Positions 31,239-34,123 of a DNA stretch of 34,123 nt are shown in pieces (the stretch's first letter is position 1; each line of letters begins with the position of its first letter). The position numbers and the translations under genes were made by a program. A model generated the notes under the pieces. The model worked only from the letters and a program-made list of their open reading frames with translations, was not told the origin of the DNA and did no database searches. Origin of the DNA: Gp6-AA40 sp036274155. GTDB lineage: Bacteria > Acidobacteriota > Vicinamibacteria > Vicinamibacterales > UBA2999. The DNA lies in assembly GCA_036274155.1 (NCBI GenBank), contig DASUGH010000064.1, forward strand, positions 1 through 34,123, read 5' to 3'.

Positions 31239-31258
31239 GGTCCGGCTGAAGCCGGACC
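31239..31258. repeat. 20-nt interspersed hairpin repeat, copy 3
   Basis: GGTCCGGC and GCCGGACC form a perfect 8-bp stem around TGAA. It lies between the divergent promoter and GTG31266. If translation began upstream at TTG31200 it would encode GPAEAGP, a peptide I recall seeing at odd N-termini in Acidobacteriota proteins. As RNA it could form a 5'-UTR hairpin. Confidence 0.6.
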
Positions 31259-31265
31259 CCACACC

Positions 31266-32564
31266 GTGCGCGCGCGCCGGCTCCCGGGCCTGTACATCCA
31301 GGTACTGATCGGCATCGCGGTCGGGGCGCTCCTCGGCTTCGTGTCGCCGGAATATGGCGCAGCCATGAAGCCGCTCGGCGACGGCTTCATCAAGCTGGTG
31401 CGGATGTTGATCGCGCCGATCATCTTCACGACGGTCGTCGTCGGGATGGCGCAGACCGGCGCCATGAAGGAGATTGGACGGATCGGCGTTCGCGCCCTGA
31501 TCTACTTCGAGGTCGTCTCGACCGTTGCGCTGGCGATCGGCTTGATCGTCGTCCGCACGGTGCGCCCCGGATCAGGGCTGGCCATCGATCCGGCCGCGAT
31601 GGACCCGAGCGCCGTCGCGTCGTACACGACCGCGTCGAAGAACCTGTCCACGACCCAGTTCATCCTCAACATCATTCCCGACGCGATGCTGGGTGCGTTC
31701 ACGAATGGCGAGATCCTGCAGGTATTGCTGGTATCGGTGCTGTTCGGCTTCGCAATGCTCAGCCTCGGACAGCCGGCGGCTCCCCTCGTCGACCTGTTCG
31801 CGACCGCCTCGAAGGTCCTCTTCCAGATCGTCGCCATCATCATGCGCCTGGCGCCGCTCGGCGCATTCGGTGCCATGGCGTTCACGGTCGGGCGCTACGG
31901 CATCGCCTCGCTGCTCACCCTCGGCAAGCTGATGGCGGCGGTGTATCTGACCTGTCTCGTCTTCGTGTTCGTGGTGCTCGGCACGATCGCCGCCGTTGCC
32001 GGCTTCAACCTGCTCAAGTTCCTCAGGTACATCGGCGAGGAAATCCTGATCGTGCTCGGAACCTCGTCGTCGGAATCCGTGCTGCCGCGGATCATGACCA
32101 AGCTCGAGCATCTCGGGTGCTCGCGGCCAGTCGTCGGGCTGGTGATTCCAACCGGCTACTCGTTCAACCTCGATGGCACCTCGATCTACATGACGATGGC
32201 GGCGATCTTCGTCGCGCAGGTCAGCGGCGTCGAGCTGTCGCTCGGGCAGGAGATCGGCATGTTGATGCTGCTGATGCTGACGTCGAAGGGCGCCGCCGCG
32301 GTCACCGGAAGCGGCTTCATCACGCTCGCCGCCACGCTGTCCGCGTTTCCAGCGGTGCCGCTCGGCGGATTGACGCTGCTGCTCGGCGTCGATCGCTTCA
32401 TGTCGGAAGCGCGGGCGATCACCAATCTCATCGGCAACGCAGTTGCGACGATGGCGATCGCCCGATGGAACGGCGCGCTCGATCGCGAGCGCGCCACCAG
32501 GATTCTGAATGGGGAAGACGTTTTACCCGGAACGGCGGAGGAGGTCGCAGCAGGACGATCGTAG
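31266..32564 (+). CDS. Dicarboxylate/amino acid:cation symporter (GltP/DctA family)
   Basis: This protein of about 432 residues, the usual family length, has eight or so hydrophobic segments. It also has the DAACS signatures: the serine-rich loop GTSSSESVLPRIM, the PTGYSFNLDGTSIYMT motif, and a late TNLIGNAVATMAIARW helix with the conserved Asn. It imports C4-dicarboxylates, glutamate/aspartate or similar acids with H+ or Na+ across the inner membrane; the exact substrate is not predictable. The start is uncertain: GTG31266 gives a standard N-terminus, while TTG31200 would add 22 residues translated from the hairpin repeat. The open frame continues much further upstream, but that part is antisense to DUF2911. 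Confidence 0.92.
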   Translation: MRARRLPGLYIQVLIGIAVGALLGFVSPEYGAAMKPLGDGFIKLVRMLIAPIIFTTVVVGMAQTGAMKEIGRIGVRALIYFEVVSTVALAIGLIVVRTVRPGSGLAIDPAAMDPSAVASYTTASKNLSTTQFILNIIPDAMLGAFTNGEILQVLLVSVLFGFAMLSLGQPAAPLVDLFATASKVLFQIVAIIMRLAPLGAFGAMAFTVGRYGIASLLTLGKLMAAVYLTCLVFVFVVLGTIAAVAGFNLLKFLRYIGEEILIVLGTSSSESVLPRIMTKLEHLGCSRPVVGLVIPTGYSFNLDGTSIYMTMAAIFVAQVSGVELSLGQEIGMLMLLMLTSKGAAAVTGSGFITLAATLSAFPAVPLGGLTLLLGVDRFMSEARAITNLIGNAVATMAIARWNGALDRERATRILNGEDVLPGTAEEVAAGRS

Positions 32565-32570
32565 GCTCTG

Positions 32571-32603
32571 CTTCTTCCTTCTTTCCTTCTTCCTTCTTCC
32601 TTC
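32571..32603. repeat. CTTCCTT polypyrimidine repeat between convergent genes
   Basis: Repeated CTTCCTT/CTTTCCTT units fill the 39-bp gap between the symporter stop and the outer-membrane gene stop. On the plus strand this gives a U/C-rich RNA tail; no hairpin precedes it. Confidence 0.6.
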
Positions 32604-33998
32604 TTACGATCTCACCCTCTTGCCGATTCGCAGCGACACCGCAAACGTGGTGCGCCGCTCGCGCTGCACGTTGGCGCTCGTGGTATACACGGCGCCGTCG
32701 ACTCCAAACCCGCCGAAGTTCACGCCGATGCCACCCGCCGGCTGCCAGATCTCGTTGACGTAGAACACGCCGCCGCGCGGCTCGAACATCGCAAAGCGAT
32801 ACTCGGCGCCGGCCCGGAACACGGTGCCGCTGTAGCGCCCCTCATCGCCGGCGTAATCGGTGACCCGTTTGCCCGCCTGGGTCATCACCGTCCAGTGATC
32901 GGCGTGGTAGCCGACGCTGCCCGTGTATTCGACCGGCTGCTTCAACGTCACATCCGAGATCGTCGCGGTGGGCGACTCGGTGAAGTCGGAGCCCGTGAAC
33001 AGGTTGCCGAGCGAATAGCTCACCGTTTCCACGTCCCGCCACTTGATCCGGTTGGCGATGCTGTTGACCCCGAACCCGTACTCCCAGCGGTTCATCAGGA
33101 CGGCGGTGCCGAAATCCATCGCGTATCCGTCGCCGCGATCCGACAGCGTCCGTGAGACCACGATTGGCGACGGCAGCGCCGGATTCACGGTGAGCATCCC
33201 CGCATTGTCGGTGTCGAGGCGGATGCCGACGTTGCCTTCCTCGTAGCGGAAGCCGCGCAGGTAGTGATAGTCGAACGCCACGTAGATGCCATCACGGTCG
33301 CCCGATCCGAGGTTGTTGGGCAGCGCATATCGGCCGCGGTACCCGCCGGTCACCGCCAGGGCGGCCTCGCCTCGAACCTCGCTCGAGACCGGCAGCTGGG
33401 TATTCGGCAGATAAACGTTCGTGTCGCTCGAGAGCAGGCCGACGAGCTGTTCGTCGACAGCGAGCCCGCCGCGGAACGCGAAATACGGACCCGCGCCGAC
33501 ATAGACGCCATGCTTCGTCTTGCCCGATTTGTAAACGGGAATCGTCCCGCCGAAGCTCGGGTTGCCGAGGCCGTACGCCACCGGCTGCGTCACCGGCACG
33601 AAGCCACGGTACGTGTTCAGGTCGCGACTGAGCTCCGCGTTCCGGAGGGCATTCACGAACAGGACCGCCGAACCGCCGCCGTCGCGGCCGACGGTGTAGT
33701 GGAGCGGCGACGCTGCATATTCGATGCTGCGGACGAGATCGAACTCGTCGGAGCTCGGATCGAAGATGTCCGTGTCCTTCAGGATCTGGAAGAGGCCGAA
33801 GGGGAGGACGATCGTCCGGTGACCGCGCTCCTCCTCGATCATCTTCGAGGCGAGGTTCTGGTTCGTGCCGGCGCCTCCCATGGCGATCAGGCGGGCGTCG
33901 CCCGACCAGTTCTGGGCCATGGCTGGAGAGGCGGCGATACTCAGACCGGCCACCAGTCCGAACAGCCGAATACAAGAGGGGGCGTTCATACTCATCAT
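32604..33998 (-). CDS. Outer-membrane beta-barrel protein (FadL/PorV-like)
   Basis: This 464-residue protein has a signal peptide (about residues 8-28, ending AMA), then NWSGDARLIAMGGAGTNQNL, the Met-Gly-Gly-Ala start typical of FadL/OmpP1/PorV-type barrels. The rest alternates in the way of amphipathic strands (for example GIYVAFDYHYLRGFRYEEG and YGFGVNSIANRIKWRDVET), and late strands read AGAEYRFAMFEPRGGVFYV and TFAVSLRIGKRVRS at the C-terminus. It may transport hydrophobic compounds or have a structural role. ATG33998 is followed by two more near starts (33995, 33989). It is convergent with the symporter. Confidence 0.78.
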   Translation of the reverse strand: MMSMNAPSCIRLFGLVAGLSIAASPAMAQNWSGDARLIAMGGAGTNQNLASKMIEEERGHRTIVLPFGLFQILKDTDIFDPSSDEFDLVRSIEYAASPLHYTVGRDGGGSAVLFVNALRNAELSRDLNTYRGFVPVTQPVAYGLGNPSFGGTIPVYKSGKTKHGVYVGAGPYFAFRGGLAVDEQLVGLLSSDTNVYLPNTQLPVSSEVRGEAALAVTGGYRGRYALPNNLGSGDRDGIYVAFDYHYLRGFRYEEGNVGIRLDTDNAGMLTVNPALPSPIVVSRTLSDRGDGYAMDFGTAVLMNRWEYGFGVNSIANRIKWRDVETVSYSLGNLFTGSDFTESPTATISDVTLKQPVEYTGSVGYHADHWTVMTQAGKRVTDYAGDEGRYSGTVFRAGAEYRFAMFEPRGGVFYVNEIWQPAGGIGVNFGGFGVDGAVYTTSANVQRERRTTFAVSLRIGKRVRS

Positions 33999-34073
33999 TC
34001 TTACTCTTCGTCATCCGAGGGCGAACCCTTCAGTTCCTGCGCTCTTGCGGGAAACGGCGGGCAACCCGATCTC

Positions 34074-34123
34074 GGGGCTCGGGATCCGGGACTCGGGATC
34101 CGGGACTCAGGACCCGGGGCTCG
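34074..34123. repeat. 14-bp tandem repeat at the window edge
   Basis: Units GGGGCTCGGGATCC (34074-34087), GGGACTCGGGATCC (34088-34101), GGGACTCAGGACCC (34102-34115) and a cut GGGGCTCG (34116-34123) give about 3.6 copies. The array lies upstream of the outer-membrane gene and continues beyond the window. Confidence 0.8.

Noticed and set aside
30372..31265. N-terminal extension of the symporter frame.
   Set aside because: The extension runs antisense through the DUF2911 gene and through a promoter and hairpin repeat; family length fits a start near 31266.

Overview
The window is about 34 kb of GC-rich bacterial chromosome (roughly two thirds G+C by eye), densely coded, with short operons on both strands and GTG starts common. 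No rRNA, tRNA, CRISPR array, phage or autonomous transposase gene was seen. The gene content suits a Gram-negative, probably soil or sediment Acidobacteriota, perhaps Vicinamibacteria: secreted DUF4159 and DUF3500 proteins, a secreted protein opening with HEWGTF, LytS/LytTR signalling with LiaF-like proteins, an outer-membrane barrel, and short interspersed hairpin repeats. The phylum is an inference from style and content; no marker gene is present.

Layout. 1-2745 (+): two tandem LiaF-like membrane proteins (the first cut by the window edge), a LytS-type histidine kinase and a LytTR response regulator in one tight operon. 2763-4547 (-): an uncharacterised secreted protein with one CxxCH haem-type motif. 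4706-6767 (+): a YdbS/YdbT-like pair of bacterial PH-domain membrane proteins. 6841-7723 (+): a Phd/VapB-type antitoxin and a PIN-domain (VapC-type) toxin, with an operator-like palindrome at the antitoxin start and a strong hairpin over the toxin stop. 7988-12276 (-): glcD-glcE-glcF, divergent from a LarA-type nickel racemase gene (12334-13608, +). Together they suggest 2-hydroxyacid (lactate or glycolate) oxidation with racemisation. 13614-18570: an EEP-family lipoprotein, an iron-permease-family protein, a DUF4159 protein, a malonyl-CoA-synthetase-like ligase, a Bcp peroxiredoxin and a PEGA protein. 18699-20967 (-): a multidomain peptidoglycan hydrolase and an atypical SDR. 21107-24332 (+): a VOC protein and three tandem DUF4159 paralogues. 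24574-30353 (-): an apparent operon of secreted esterase, metallo-beta-lactamase-fold protein, DUF3500 protein, alpha/beta hydrolase, nitroreductase and a possible tiny membrane protein. 30630-33998: a DUF2911 protein, a dicarboxylate/amino-acid symporter and an outer-membrane barrel protein.

The most striking non-coding signal is a pair of about 191-bp elements (9372-9562 and 24333-24523). They are inverted relative to one another, very similar in sequence and equal in length. They have terminal inverted repeats and an internally palindromic body. Each is flanked by CTAG/TTAG, and the same element end abuts the TAG stop codon of a gene pointing into it. One copy separates glcE from glcF. They look like a non-autonomous, stop-codon-targeting mobile element (MITE-like), possibly doubling as a structured 3' RNA. 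A second group of 20-27 nt perfect hairpins and several short tandem repeats lie at other gene boundaries. Several genes have a -10-like hexamer 6-8 nt before the start codon and no Shine-Dalgarno, suggesting leaderless transcripts.
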